DNA from: Pseudomonas sp. 30_B
GTDB lineage: Bacteria; Pseudomonadota; Gammaproteobacteria; Pseudomonadales; Pseudomonadaceae
Assembly (NCBI RefSeq): GCF_017491605.1
Contig: NZ_JAFGYY010000006.1
Span: 62,001 to 126,000 of the forward strand
Length of the DNA stretch: 64,000 bases
Reading direction: 5' to 3'
Shown here: positions 41,834-51,263 of the stretch, piece by piece
Layout: every line of letters begins with the position of its first letter
Numbering within the stretch: the first letter of the stretch is position 1
Made by a program: the position numbers and the translations under genes
The notes under the pieces: generated by a model
Told to the model about the DNA's origin: nothing
The model's database searches: none
The model's input: the letters and a program-made list of their open reading frames with translations, nothing else

Positions 41834-43140
41834 GTACCAATCCCCGTCTGGCGGCGGCCCGTGCGCTGGCCGCCGTGCTCGCCGGGCGCGCCTCGCTGGG
41901 CAGCTCGCTGCCGACCCAGCTGGAGAACGTCGAGCCGCGTGACCGTGGCCTGGTGCAGGAGCTGGCCTTCGGCGCCGCCCGCTGGCAGCCGCGCCTGTCC
42001 ACCCTCGCCGCGCGCCTGCTGCAGAAGCCGTTCAAGGCCGGCGACCGTGACGTCGAGGCCCTGCTGCTGGTCGGCCTGTACCAGCTGCTCTATACCCGCA
42101 TTCCGCCGCACGCGGCCATCGGCGAGACCGTCGGCTGCGCGGACAAGCTGAAGAAGCCCTGGGCCAAGGGCCTGCTCAACGCCGTGCTGCGCCGCGCCCA
42201 GCGCGAGAGCGAAACCCTGCTGGCCGAGGTCGACAAGGACCCGGCCGCGCGTCTGGCGCACCCGCGCTGGCTGCAGAAGGCACTGAAGAAATCCTGGCCG
42301 GAGCAGTTCGAAGCGATCTGCGCCGCCAACAACGCCCACCCGCCGATGACCCTGCGGGTGAACCGTCGCCACGGCAGCCGCGATGCCTACCTGGACGAGC
42401 TCAACCGCGTCGGCTTCGAAGCCACGGCCTGCGTGTTCAGCCGCGATGGCATCAACCTCGTGCAGGCGTGCGACGTGCGCGAGCTGCCGGGCTTCGCCGA
42501 AGGGCGCGTCAGCGTGCAGGACGAGGCCGCGCAACTGGCGGCAGACCTGCTGGAGCTGGCGCCGAACCAGCGCGTGCTGGACGCCTGCTGCGCCCCCGGC
42601 GGCAAGACCTGCCACCTGATGGAGGCCGAGCCCGCACTGGCCGGCGTGGTCGCCGTGGATCTGGAAGAAAGCCGCCTGGTGCGCGTACGCGAGAACCTCG
42701 CCCGCCTGCAACTGACGGCCGAGCTGTTCGCCGCCGACGCCCGCGACACCGCCAAATGGTGGGACGGCAAGCCCTTCCAGCGCATCCTGCTGGACGCGCC
42801 GTGCTCCGCCACCGGAGTGATCCGCCGTCACCCGGACATCAAGCTGACCCGCACCGCCGAGGACATCGAGGCGCTGGCGCAGCTGCAGGGCGAACTGCTC
42901 GACGCGCTGTGGGCGACCCTCGAAGTGGGCGGCGTGATGGTCTACGCGACTTGCTCGGTGATGCCGCAGGAGAACAGCGAACAGATCGCTGCGTTCCTCG
43001 GTCGCACCCCCGGCGCCCGCGAGCTGGACCTGCCGGGTCCCTGGGGCATCAAGCAGCCCCACGGTCGCCAGTTGCTGCCGCAGCAGGCCGGGCATGACGG
43101 CTTCTACTATGCCAAGCTGATCAAGATTTCGGCCAAGTAA
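41830..43140 (+). CDS. rsmB: 16S rRNA (cytosine-967-C5)-methyltransferase
   Basis: 436 residues. N-terminal NusB-like domain about 5-135, C-terminal SAM-dependent methyltransferase with [16 protein letters not shown] (SAM loop), [16 protein letters not shown] and [13 protein letters not shown], the last two holding the two catalytic Cys. It methylates C967 of 16S rRNA. Confidence 0.97.
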   Translation: MSTNPRLAAARALAAVLAGRASLGSSLPTQLENVEPRDRGLVQELAFGAARWQPRLSTLAARLLQKPFKAGDRDVEALLLVGLYQLLYTRIPPHAAIGETVGCADKLKKPWAKGLLNAVLRRAQRESETLLAEVDKDPAARLAHPRWLQKALKKSWPEQFEAICAANNAHPPMTLRVNRRHGSRDAYLDELNRVGFEATACVFSRDGINLVQACDVRELPGFAEGRVSVQDEAAQLAADLLELAPNQRVLDACCAPGGKTCHLMEAEPALAGVVAVDLEESRLVRVRENLARLQLTAELFAADARDTAKWWDGKPFQRILLDAPCSATGVIRRHPDIKLTRTAEDIEALAQLQGELLDALWATLEVGGVMVYATCSVMPQENSEQIAAFLGRTPGARELDLPGPWGIKQPHGRQLLPQQAGHDGFYYAKLIKISAK

Positions 43141-43185
43141 CAGGCGCCGACTCCCAACGGATCGAAACGGAAAGCACCCCGCTCC

Positions 43186-44559
43186 ATGAAGATCATCATC
43201 CTCGGTGCCGGCCAGGTCGGCGGCACTCTGGCCGAGCACCTCGCCAGCGAAGCCAATGACATCACGGTCGTCGACACCGACGGCGAACGCCTGCGCGACC
43301 TCAACGACCGCCTGGACATCCGCACCGTCCACGGCAAGGCCTCGTTCCCCACCGTGCTGCGCCAGGCCGGCGCCGACGACGCCGACATGCTGGTGGCGGT
43401 GACCAACAGCGACGAGGTGAACATGGTGGCCTGCCAGGTCGCCTACACCCTGTTCAACACCCCCACCCGCATTGCCCGCGTGCGCGAGGCGGCGTACCTG
43501 ACCCGCGCCGGGCTGTTCGACAACGAGGCGATCCCGGTCGACGTGCTGATCAGCCCCGAGCAGGTGGTGACCAACTACATCAAGCGCCTGGTGGAATACC
43601 CCGGCGCCCTGCAGGTGATCGACTTCGCCGAGGGCAAGGCGCAGCTGGTGGGCATCCGCGCCTACTACGGCGGCCCGCTGGTGGGCCAGGAGCTGCGCCA
43701 GCTGCGCGAACACATGCCCAACGCCGATACCCGCGTGGCGGCGATCTACCGGCGCAACCGGCCGATCATTCCCCAGGGCGACACGGTGATCGAGGCCGAC
43801 GACGAGGTGTTCTTCATCGCCGCCAAGGCCCACATCCGCGCGGTGATGGGCGAGATGCGCCGGCTGGAGGACAGCTACAAGCGGATCATCATCGCCGGTG
43901 GCGGCAACATCGGCGAACGCCTGGCCGAGGCCATCGAGAGCCGCTACCAGGTGAAGATCATCGAGATGAACCCGGCGCGTTGCCGGCACCTCTCCGACCA
44001 CCTGGACAGCACCATCGTGCTGCAGGGCAGCGCTTCCGACCGCGACCTGCTGATGGAAGAGAACATCGGCGACACCGACCTGTTCCTCGCCCTGACCAAC
44101 GACGACGAGGCGAACATCATGTCGTCGCTGCTGGCCAAGCGGCTCGGCGCGCGCAAGGTGATGACGCTGATCAACAACCCCGCCTACGTGGACCTGGTGC
44201 AGAGCGGCGACATCGACATCGCCATCAGCCCGCAGCTGGCCACCATCGGCACCCTGCTGACCCACGTGCGCCGCGGCGACATCGAGAGCGTGCACTCGCT
44301 GCGCCGCGGCGCCGCCGAGGCCATCGAGGTGGTCGCCCACGGCGATGCCAAGTCGAGCAAGGTGATCGGCCGCAGGATCAGCGACGTGCACCTGCCGCCG
44401 GGCACCACCATCGGTGCGGTGATCCGCGACGACGACGTGCTGATCGCCCACGGCGAGACGGTGATCGAAACCGGCGACCACGTGATCCTCTTCGTGGTCG
44501 ACAAGAAGCGCATCCGCGACGTGGAGCGGCTGTTCCAGGCGGGGCTGACCTTCTTCTAA
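43186..44559 (+). CDS. trkA: Trk potassium uptake regulatory protein TrkA
   Basis: 457 residues made of two RCK units: [19 protein letters not shown] and [17 protein letters not shown] are the NAD-binding loops, each followed by a TrkA_C domain. It binds the membrane face of TrkH and gates potassium uptake. It follows rsmB by 45 bp and is followed by trkH. Confidence 0.97.
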   Translation: MKIIILGAGQVGGTLAEHLASEANDITVVDTDGERLRDLNDRLDIRTVHGKASFPTVLRQAGADDADMLVAVTNSDEVNMVACQVAYTLFNTPTRIARVREAAYLTRAGLFDNEAIPVDVLISPEQVVTNYIKRLVEYPGALQVIDFAEGKAQLVGIRAYYGGPLVGQELRQLREHMPNADTRVAAIYRRNRPIIPQGDTVIEADDEVFFIAAKAHIRAVMGEMRRLEDSYKRIIIAGGGNIGERLAEAIESRYQVKIIEMNPARCRHLSDHLDSTIVLQGSASDRDLLMEENIGDTDLFLALTNDDEANIMSSLLAKRLGARKVMTLINNPAYVDLVQSGDIDIAISPQLATIGTLLTHVRRGDIESVHSLRRGAAEAIEVVAHGDAKSSKVIGRRISDVHLPPGTTIGAVIRDDDVLIAHGETVIETGDHVILFVVDKKRIRDVERLFQAGLTFF

Positions 44560-44685
44560 GCCCTCCGGGCCGCCCTCGGGCGGCCTTGCCAGCCAAGTCC
44601 GCAGCGCTTTCAGACAGCTCCTACAGCGCCGCCGCCCCTCCCTTGTCACCCTGCGTGGCCTGTTCCAGCTTGTCTGCCTACGGTC

Positions 44686-46137
44686 ATGCGCTACTCCTCC
44701 ATCGGTCGAATCCTCGGCGTGCTGCTGATGCTGTTCAGCGCCACGCACCTGCCACCGCTGCTCGTGGACCTTCATTACGCCGAGCACGCCTGGCAGCCCT
44801 TCGCGCTGTCGTTCCTGGTCACCCTGCTGACCGGCTTCGCCATCTGGTGGCCGTGCCGCCAGCACAAGCAGGACCTGCGCATCCGCGATGGCTACCTGGT
44901 GACCGCGCTGTTCTGGATCGTCCTGGGCTCCTTCGGTGCCTTGCCCTTCGCGCTGTCGGACGCACCGCACATGGGCGTGGCCGACGCGCTGTTCGAAGCC
45001 TTCTCCGGCTTGAGCACGACCGGCGCCACCGTCCTCACCGGCCTGGATAAACTGCCCCACGCGATCCTCTACTACCGCCAGCAGCTGCAATGGCTGGGCG
45101 GCATGGGCATCGTGGTGCTGGCGGTGGCGGTGATGCCGATGCTCGGCATCGGCGGCATGCAGCTGTATCGCGCGGAAATGCCCGGCCCATTGAAGGAGCA
45201 CAAGCTCTCGCCGCGCATCGCCGATACGGCCAAGACCCTCTGGTTCCTCTACTGCGGCCTGACCGCCGCCTGCGCGCTGGCCTACTGGGCGGCCGGCATG
45301 AGCCTGTTCGACGCCATCGGCCACAGCTTCTCGACCATCGCCATCGGCGGCTTCTCCACCCACGACGCCAGCATCGGCTACTTCGACAGCCCGCTGATCG
45401 AGCTGATCTGCATGGCCTTCCTGGTGATCTCCGGAATCAATTTCAGCCTGCACTTCCTCGCCTGGCGCCAGCGCCGGGTCAGCCATTACCTGAAGGACCC
45501 GGAGTGCCGGGCTTACCTGGGTATCCTGCTGGCGCTGTTCCTGATCACCTCGGCGACGCTGATCCTCCACCATCACTACGAGTCGCCGCTGCAATCGATC
45601 CGCTACGCAGCCTTCATGGTGATCTCGGTAGCCACCACCACCGGGTTTGGCCTGGCGGATTTCAGTACCTGGCCAACGCTGCTGCCCTACCTGCTGCTCT
45701 ACAGCACCTTCATCGGCGCCTGCGCCGGCTCCACCGGCGGCGGCATGAAGGTGATGCGCATGCTGCTGGTGTACCGCCAGGGCATGCGCGAGTTCCTGCG
45801 CCTGCTGCACCCCAACGGGGTATTCCTGGTGAAGCTGGGCCGGCGCACGGTGCCGGACCGCGTAGTGGAATCGGTGTGGGCGTTCTTCTCGATCTACCTG
45901 GTGACCTTCGTCAGCCTGATGCTGGTACTGCTGGCGCTGGGCGTGGACCAGCTCACGGCGTTCTCCACGCTCGCCTCCTGCCTGAACAACCTGGGCCCGG
46001 CGCTGGGCGAGGCAGCGGTGCACTACGGCAACCTGCCGGCCAGCGCCAAGCTGGTGTTGAGCCTGGCGATGGTGCTGGGGCGGCTGGAGGTATTCTCCCT
46101 GCTGATCCTGCTGACGCCCGCGTTCTGGCGCAGTTGA
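44686..46137 (+). CDS. trkH: Trk potassium channel TrkH
   Basis: 483 residues, about ten membrane segments in four M1-P-M2 units. Selectivity loops are visible as SGLSTTGATVL, STIAIGGFSTHD, TTTGFGLADFS and CLNNLGPALGE. GACAGSTGGGMKVMR is the conserved intramembrane segment. It forms the potassium pathway gated by TrkA. P. aeruginosa, as far as I recall, does not keep trkH beside trkA. Confidence 0.95.
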   Translation: MRYSSIGRILGVLLMLFSATHLPPLLVDLHYAEHAWQPFALSFLVTLLTGFAIWWPCRQHKQDLRIRDGYLVTALFWIVLGSFGALPFALSDAPHMGVADALFEAFSGLSTTGATVLTGLDKLPHAILYYRQQLQWLGGMGIVVLAVAVMPMLGIGGMQLYRAEMPGPLKEHKLSPRIADTAKTLWFLYCGLTAACALAYWAAGMSLFDAIGHSFSTIAIGGFSTHDASIGYFDSPLIELICMAFLVISGINFSLHFLAWRQRRVSHYLKDPECRAYLGILLALFLITSATLILHHHYESPLQSIRYAAFMVISVATTTGFGLADFSTWPTLLPYLLLYSTFIGACAGSTGGGMKVMRMLLVYRQGMREFLRLLHPNGVFLVKLGRRTVPDRVVESVWAFFSIYLVTFVSLMLVLLALGVDQLTAFSTLASCLNNLGPALGEAAVHYGNLPASAKLVLSLAMVLGRLEVFSLLILLTPAFWRS

Positions 46138-46172
46138 GGCACAATGACGGGTGACGCAACCGGAGGCCCGCC

Positions 46173-46490
46173 ATGATCGACTCGCTGGAAAAGATGCTCG
46201 CCAAGGGCGTGGACAACCCATTGCTGCGCTTCGGCCTGGGCAAGGGCTACCTGGATGCCGGCGATGCCGCAAAAGCCGCCGAACACCTGCGCCGCTGCGT
46301 GGAGCAGGACCCGAAGTACTCCGCCGCCTGGAAGCTGCTGGGCAAGGCGCTACAGACCCAGGGTGACCTCGACGGCGCCCACGCCGCCTGGAGCGATGGC
46401 CTGGCCGCCGCGCAGGCGCACGGCGACAAGCAGGCGGAGAAGGAAATGACGGTGTTCCTGCGCAAGCTGGACAAGGCAAAGGGCGCGTAA
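46173..46490 (+). CDS. Small TPR protein
   Basis: 105 residues with two TPR-like repeats (NPLLRFGLGKGYLDAGDAAKAAEHLRRCVEQDPKY and SAAWKLLGKALQTQGDLDGAHAAWSDGLAAA). Core Pseudomonas gene of the trkA neighbourhood; partner unknown. It is the last core gene before the ectoine block. Confidence 0.88.
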   Translation: MIDSLEKMLAKGVDNPLLRFGLGKGYLDAGDAAKAAEHLRRCVEQDPKYSAAWKLLGKALQTQGDLDGAHAAWSDGLAAAQAHGDKQAEKEMTVFLRKLDKAKGA

Positions 46491-46502
46491 GCGCCCTTTT
46501 TA
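46479..46502 (+). terminator. Terminator overlapping the TPR stop codon
   Basis: AAAGGGCGC-GTAA-GCGCCCTTT then TT. The TAA stop lies in the loop, so the stem is half coding. Confidence 0.85.
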
Positions 46503-46574
46503 TCGCCACTCACCGACCTTGAAGGTTACGTAGGAGCAACTGTCTTCTACCGGATAAGTCCGTGCCTGCGATTC

Positions 46575-46694
46575 CCCCTCACCCCAGCCCTCTCCCTCAG
46601 GGAGAGGGAGCCGTCCGTACCGGCTGACGCTTTGATTGCTCCCTGCTCCGAACGGTCCCCTCTCCCGCTCGCGGGAGAGGGTTAGGGTGAGGGG
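46575..46694. repeat. Class F repeat (CCCTCACCCC...GGTGAGGG)
   Basis: CCCTCACCCCAGCCCTCTCC at the left and the inverse (GGGAGAGGGTTAGGGTGAGG) at the right, each holding an inner GGGAGAGGG or CCCTCTCCC hairpin. A second copy, sharing flanking words (CGTGCCTG, CCGGCTGACGC), is at 53538-53656. Confidence 0.88.
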
Positions 46695-46705
46695 CTCTTG
46701 ATCTC

Positions 46706-46786
46706 GTAGGAGCGGACTCCGTCCGCGATCGATTGCCGGCCGCTCCGAGCTGGCCGGTGGCACATCGCGGATGAATCCGCTCCTAC
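46706..46786. repeat. Class B REP pair
   Basis: 46706-46729 and a slightly altered inverted copy 46764-46786. With the class F repeat it fills the 305-bp gap between the TPR gene and doeD. Confidence 0.88.
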
Positions 46787-46795
46787 GAAGAGCCT

Positions 46796-48175
46796 TTACA
46801 GCACCTCCGCCGCCACCGCATCCACTGCCGCCTTGGCGATGCCGACGATTTCGTCCGCCTCGGCGCGGGTCAGCACCAGCGGCGGGGCGAAGCCGAGGAT
46901 GTCGCCGTGGGGCATGGCACGAGCGATCATGCCGCGTTCCAGGCACGCCGCCGAGACCTTCGGGCCGACCTTCAGCGCCGGATCGAACGGCGTGCGCGCC
47001 TCGCGGTCGGCCATGAACTCCAGCGCCGCCAGCATGCCGTCGCCGCGCACCTCGCCCACCAGCGGATGGCCCTCGAAGGTCTGGCGCAGCTGCTGGTTGA
47101 GGTAGCCGCCGACCTCCGCCGCGTTGGCGGTGATGTTTTCCCGTTCGAGGATGTTCAGGTTGGCCAGCGCCGCCGCCGCGCAGATCGGGTGGCCGGAGTA
47201 GGTCCAGCCGTGGCCCATGGCGCCTTCGCGGCTGGAGGCGGTGTCGATCACATCCCACACCTTCTCGCCGACTATCACCGCCGACAGCGGCGCGTAGGCG
47301 CTGGTCAGGCCCTTGGCGGTGGTGATCAGGTCCGGGCGCATGCCGTAGCGCTGGCTGCCCATCTTGTCGCCGAGGCGGCCGAAGGCGCAGACCACTTCGT
47401 CGGCGATCAGCAGCACGTCGTATTTCGCCAGCACCGCCTGGATCGCCTCCCAGTAGCCCTTGGGCGGGACGATGATGCCGCCGGTGCCCATCACCGGCTC
47501 GCCGATGAAGGCCGCCACGCTGTCCGGCCCTTCGGCGAGGATCAGGTTCTCCAGCTCCTGGGCGCAGTGGCGCACGAAGCTGGCTTCGTCCATGCCGGCC
47601 GGGGCCTTGTAGAAGTGCGGGCAGAGGGTGTGCTTGACGCCTTCCACCGGCAGGTCGAAGTGCTGGTGGAAGCTCGCAAGCCCCGTGAGGCTGCCGGTGA
47701 CGATGCCCGAGCCGTGGTAGCCGCGCTGGCGGGAGATGATCTTTTTCTTCTGCGGCCGGCCCAGCACGTTGTTGTAGTAGCGCACCAGCTTGACCTGGGT
47801 CTCGTTGGCGTCGGAGCCGGAGAGGCCGTAGTAGACCTTCTTCATGCCCGCCGGCGCCCAGTCGCGGATGATCCGCGCGGACAACTCGATGATCGCCTCG
47901 GAGGAGTGGCCCACGTAGGTGTGGTAGTAGGCCAGCTGCGTGGCCTGGGCATGGATCGCGTCGGCCACTTCGGTGCGGCCGTAGCCGATGTTCACGCAGT
48001 AGAGGCCGGCGAAGGCGTCGAGCAGCTCGCGGCCCTGGTGGTCGCGGATGCGCACGCCGGAGGCGCCGGTGATGATCCGCCCCGGCAGCGCGCCACTGGC
48101 GTGGTCGTGGGCGTGGGTCGAGGGGTGCATGAAGTGTGCGCGGTCTTCCTCGAACAGCTTGGCATAGTCGGTCAT
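46796..48175 (-). CDS. doeD: Diaminobutyrate aminotransferase, class III (ectoine catabolism)
   Basis: 459 residues of class-III PLP aminotransferase. SGSDANETQVKLVRYYNN and the PLP Asp in LLIADEVVCAFGR are visible; the Schiff-base Lys is in TTAKGLTSAYAPLSAV. Adjacent to an aldehyde dehydrogenase and near doeA/doeB, it most likely removes the 4-amino group of 2,4-diaminobutyrate. Similar putrescine or omega-amino-acid transaminases are the alternative on sequence alone. Sixteen bp after doeC. Confidence 0.8.
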   Translation of the reverse strand: MTDYAKLFEEDRAHFMHPSTHAHDHASGALPGRIITGASGVRIRDHQGRELLDAFAGLYCVNIGYGRTEVADAIHAQATQLAYYHTYVGHSSEAIIELSARIIRDWAPAGMKKVYYGLSGSDANETQVKLVRYYNNVLGRPQKKKIISRQRGYHGSGIVTGSLTGLASFHQHFDLPVEGVKHTLCPHFYKAPAGMDEASFVRHCAQELENLILAEGPDSVAAFIGEPVMGTGGIIVPPKGYWEAIQAVLAKYDVLLIADEVVCAFGRLGDKMGSQRYGMRPDLITTAKGLTSAYAPLSAVIVGEKVWDVIDTASSREGAMGHGWTYSGHPICAAAALANLNILERENITANAAEVGGYLNQQLRQTFEGHPLVGEVRGDGMLAALEFMADREARTPFDPALKVGPKVSAACLERGMIARAMPHGDILGFAPPLVLTRAEADEIVGIAKAAVDAVAAEVL

Positions 48176-48191
48176 GGCGATGGTCTCCCGG

Positions 48192-49649
48192 TCAGATGGC
48201 GCCGTGGTGCAAGGCGAAGTACTTGGTTTCGACGAAGGGCTCGAAGCCCTCGCTGCCGCCCTCGCGGCCCAGGCCCGAAGCCTTCATGCCGCCGAAGGGA
48301 ATGGGGTGGCCGGTGAACTTGGCGCCGTTGACCGCCACCATGGCGAACTCCAGGCGCCGCATCAGCGGCCAGATGTGATCCAGGCGTTGCCCACACAGGT
48401 AGGCGGCCAGGCCGTACTCGGTGTCGTTGGCCAGCCGGACGGCTTCGTCCAGGTCGTCATAGGCGCTCACGCCGGCGATGGGGGCGAAGTTTTCCTCGCG
48501 CCAGATGCGCATCTGCGGCGTGACGTCGGCCAGCACGGTGGGCTGGTGGAACCAGCCGCCCAGCGCATGGGGTTCACCGCCGGCGAGCAGGCGCGCGCCC
48601 TGGGCGATGGCGTCCTGGACGCGCTCGCAGGTGACGTCGAAGGCGCCCTGGTGCATCAGCGGGCCGATCTGGCTGCGCAAGTCGCTGGCCGGGCCGACGC
48701 GCAGTTCACGCACGGCGCGGGCGAAGCGCTGCAGGAAGGGGTCGTAGAGTTCGCGGGCGACCAGGATGCGGTTGGCCGCACAGCAGTCCTGCCCGGAGGT
48801 CTGGAACTTGGCGTCGATGGCGAACCGCACCGCCTGCTCCAGATCGGCATCCGGCAGCACGATGAAAGGCGCGTTGCCGCCCAGCTCCAGGGCGACTTTC
48901 TTCACGTCCCGGGCGGCGGCCTGCAGTACCAGCTTGCCCACGCGGGTCGAGCCGGTGAAGCTCACGGCGCGTACGCGGCTGTCGCCCACCAGGGTTTCCA
49001 TGGCCATCTGCGGCTCGCCCAACACCACGTTGAATACGCCGGCGGGGAAGCCGGCTTCTTCCGCCAGTTGGGCGAGGGCGAAGGCGGAGTAGGGCGTTTC
49101 GTGGGCCGGTTTGACCACCACGCTGCAGCCGGCGGCCAGGGCGGCGGCGGCCTTGCGGGTGATCATCGCACTGGGGAAATTCCACGGCGTGAGCAGGGCG
49201 GCGACCCCGACCGGCTCGACCACCGTGCCCAGGTGCGCGTTGGGGATGTGGCTGGGGATGTTGCGGCCGTTCAGCCGCCGCGCCTCCTCGGCGAACCAGG
49301 GGATGAAGCTCGCGGCATAGTCGATCTCGCCGAGGGATTCGGCCAGCGGCTTGCCCTGCTCCAGACTGAGGATCTGCGCGAGGTCTTCGCGGTGCTGGCG
49401 GATCAGCTCGGCCCAGCGGCGCAGCAGTGCGCCACGGTCATCCAGGCTGCGTGCACGCCAGGCGGGGAAGGCGGCTGCTGCGGCGTCGATGGCACTCACG
49501 ATCTGCTCGCGATCGAGCAACGGCACGTGGCCGATGGGTTCGCGGGTGGCAGGGTTGTCGACGGCGATGCTGGTGCCGCTCGCGCTATGCAGCCAGTGGC
49601 CGTTCACATAGCAGAGCGACTTGAACAGCAGGGGATGGGCAAAGGACAT
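48192..49649 (-). CDS. doeC: NAD(P)-dependent aspartate-semialdehyde dehydrogenase, GabD-like
   Basis: 485 residues of aldehyde dehydrogenase fold. Cofactor loop FTGSTRVGKLVL, general-base Glu in KKVALELGGNAPFIV, and catalytic Cys in SGQDCCAANRILV. GabD-type enzymes act on succinate semialdehyde; here its place beside doeD and the doeAB genes points to oxidation of aspartate semialdehyde to aspartate. Confidence 0.8.
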   Translation of the reverse strand: MSFAHPLLFKSLCYVNGHWLHSASGTSIAVDNPATREPIGHVPLLDREQIVSAIDAAAAAFPAWRARSLDDRGALLRRWAELIRQHREDLAQILSLEQGKPLAESLGEIDYAASFIPWFAEEARRLNGRNIPSHIPNAHLGTVVEPVGVAALLTPWNFPSAMITRKAAAALAAGCSVVVKPAHETPYSAFALAQLAEEAGFPAGVFNVVLGEPQMAMETLVGDSRVRAVSFTGSTRVGKLVLQAAARDVKKVALELGGNAPFIVLPDADLEQAVRFAIDAKFQTSGQDCCAANRILVARELYDPFLQRFARAVRELRVGPASDLRSQIGPLMHQGAFDVTCERVQDAIAQGARLLAGGEPHALGGWFHQPTVLADVTPQMRIWREENFAPIAGVSAYDDLDEAVRLANDTEYGLAAYLCGQRLDHIWPLMRRLEFAMVAVNGAKFTGHPIPFGGMKASGLGREGGSEGFEPFVETKYFALHHGAI

Positions 49650-49783
49650 GGCGGCGGCTCCCGGACGGTTGGCATGGAGACCATGCTAGGGGCCGGAGGC
49701 GCGCGGTTTTTTCCTAAGCGGGGGATGGCGGCGGCAAATCTTTTCGCAGTTCTGCCGCCGCTGTTGGGCTTTTTCGGGTGGCG

Positions 49784-50434
49784 TCAGATGACGGCGGGCT
49801 GGCGGCGCAGATTACGCGTGATGGCGCTCAGCAGCATGCCGTAGAGCGGCACGAAGAGCATCAGCATGACCGCCAGCTTCACGCCGTAGTCGACCCAGGC
49901 GATCTCCACCCAGTGCTCGGCCATGAAGGCGTTGTCGCTACCCCAGAAGGCGATGGAGAAGAAGGTGAAGGTGTCCAGCAGGTTGCCGAACAGGGTCGAG
50001 ACCACTGGGGCGATCCACCACTGGCGCATGCGGCGCAGGCGGTCGAAGACCTGGATGTCGAGGATCTGGCCGAACACGTAGGCCAGGAAGCTGGCCAGGG
50101 AAATCCGCGCGACGAAGGTGTTGAAGTCGCCCAGGGCGGAGACGCCCCGGAAGGCGCCTTCCTGGAAGATCACCGAGATCACGTAGGAAGCCAGCAGCGC
50201 CGGGATCATCACCCGCGCGATGACCAGCCGCGCCGGGCGCTTGCCGAGCAGGCGGACGGTGAGGTCGGTGGCCAGGAATATGAACGGGAAGCTGAACGCG
50301 CCCCAGGTGGTGTGCCAGCCGAACAGGGTCATGGGCAGCTGCACCAGGTAGTTGCTGGCGATGATGATCAGGATGTGGAACGCGACCAGGCCGGCGAGTG
50401 CGCCGCGCCGTGCCGCCGGAAGGGATGCCGACAT
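49784..50434 (-). CDS. yhhQ: Queuosine precursor transporter (YhhQ type)
   Basis: 216 residues with about six membrane segments. NYLVQLPMTLFGWHTTWGAFSFPFIFLATDL, FAYVFGQ-like LAYVFGQILDIQVF and GNLLDTFTFFSIAFWG are typical of the VUT/YhhQ family, which imports preQ0/preQ1. The ATG at 50434 gives the usual length; ATGs at 50473 and 50485 would add a short tail. It has no evident link to the ectoine genes on both sides and looks like a core gene caught in or bordering the block. Confidence 0.88.
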   Translation of the reverse strand: MSASLPAARRGALAGLVAFHILIIIASNYLVQLPMTLFGWHTTWGAFSFPFIFLATDLTVRLLGKRPARLVIARVMIPALLASYVISVIFQEGAFRGVSALGDFNTFVARISLASFLAYVFGQILDIQVFDRLRRMRQWWIAPVVSTLFGNLLDTFTFFSIAFWGSDNAFMAEHWVEIAWVDYGVKLAVMLMLFVPLYGMLLSAITRNLRRQPAVI

Positions 50435-50572
50435 GCTCAGGGCCTTTTTCGTCGATGGGGTGAGGGAACCCATGCCCGGCACCATGCCGAGCGGCGCGCA
50501 GTGTATACGATCCGGACCGGGAAGTCAGGATTTGTTGAGCGATTTTTGTTCAGCGCCGACGTTTGCATATTC

Positions 50573-50644
50573 GTAGGAGCGGACTCCGTCCGCGATCGGC
50601 CCCGCATCGCGCCGGACACCATCGCGGACGGAGTCCGCTCCTAC
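50573..50644. repeat. Class B REP pair
   Basis: 50573-50596 and inverted 50621-50644. Confidence 0.9.
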
Positions 50645-50689
50645 GCAGAGCTTGCCCCAGCGCCTCGGCGGGATTTGCCCCCTTACGTC

Positions 50690-50765
50690 GTAGGGCGCAT
50701 AACGCGCCAGCGTTATCCGCCGCAAGGGCAACGGCGGATAACCTGTTCCAGGTTATTCGCCCTAC
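50690..50765. repeat. Class E palindromic pair
   Basis: GTAGGGCGCATAAC ... GGTTATTCGCCCTAC with two inner ATAAC/GTTAT hairpins. Its right tip runs into the last codons of doeX. With the class B pair it fills the 327-bp gap. Confidence 0.85.
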
Positions 50766-51250
50766 GCAGAGCTCGGCTCCAGCGCCTCGGCGGGAATCGC
50801 CGCATCCAGCGTCTTGATCACCTTGGTGACGATGTAGGTGAAGTAGCGCTCGATGCCCACGTCCTCCAGCAGCAACTGGTCGATGAAGCGCTGGTAGTGG
50901 TCGATGTCGCGCGCCTGGATCATCGCGATGTAGTCCACCCCGCCGCCGGTGGCGTAGCAGAAGCCCACCTCCGGCGCCTGCTGCAGGCGCTGCTCGAAGC
51001 GCTTCATGTCCTGCGCGGTGTGGCGCGCGAGGGTGATTTCCACCAGCACCTGCTGCTGCCTGAACAGCGCCGGCCAGTCGATCTGCGCGCGGTAGCCCTT
51101 GATCAGCCCGGCCTCCTCCAGCTTGCGCACTCGCTCCCAGGCCGGGCTGACCGAGAGGTTGATCGCCTCGGCCAGGCTCGACTTGGTGATGCGCCCGTCG
51201 CCGGCGAGGATGCGCAGGATCTTCAGGTCATAGCGGTCGAGCTTGATCAT
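50762..51250 (-). CDS. doeX: Lrp/AsnC-type regulator of ectoine catabolism
   Basis: 162 residues. N-terminal helix-turn-helix (KILRILAGDGRITKSSLAEAINLSVSPAWERVRKLEEAG, about 9-46) and the RAM effector domain (about 70-155, RHTAQDMKRFEQRLQQAPEVGFCYATGGGVDYIAMIQ). Last gene of a tight doeA-doeB-doeX run; 13 bp after doeB. Its stop lies within a class E repeat. DoeX-type proteins of ectoine degraders are the match; the effector is expected to be a pathway intermediate. Confidence 0.85.
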   Translation of the reverse strand: MIKLDRYDLKILRILAGDGRITKSSLAEAINLSVSPAWERVRKLEEAGLIKGYRAQIDWPALFRQQQVLVEITLARHTAQDMKRFEQRLQQAPEVGFCYATGGGVDYIAMIQARDIDHYQRFIDQLLLEDVGIERYFTYIVTKVIKTLDAAIPAEALEPSSA

Positions 51251-51263
51251 GACGGGCTCCCGT

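Noticed and set aside
41497..46509. A 1670-codon open frame on the minus strand opposite fmt-rsmB-trkA-trkH
   Set aside because: It is the shadow of strongly supported plus-strand genes in high-GC DNA, crosses gene borders and is rich in His/Gln/Val/Gly as expected for such shadows.
49675..49690. ATGCTAGGGG before doeC as a third EnuR motif
   Set aside because: Only the CTAGG core agrees with the other two sites; five bases are expected to match by chance often.
49728..49761. 9-bp perfect hairpin GCGGCGGCA/TGCCGCCGC between yhhQ and doeC
   Set aside because: Not followed by a T-run in the direction of either gene, so not called a terminator.
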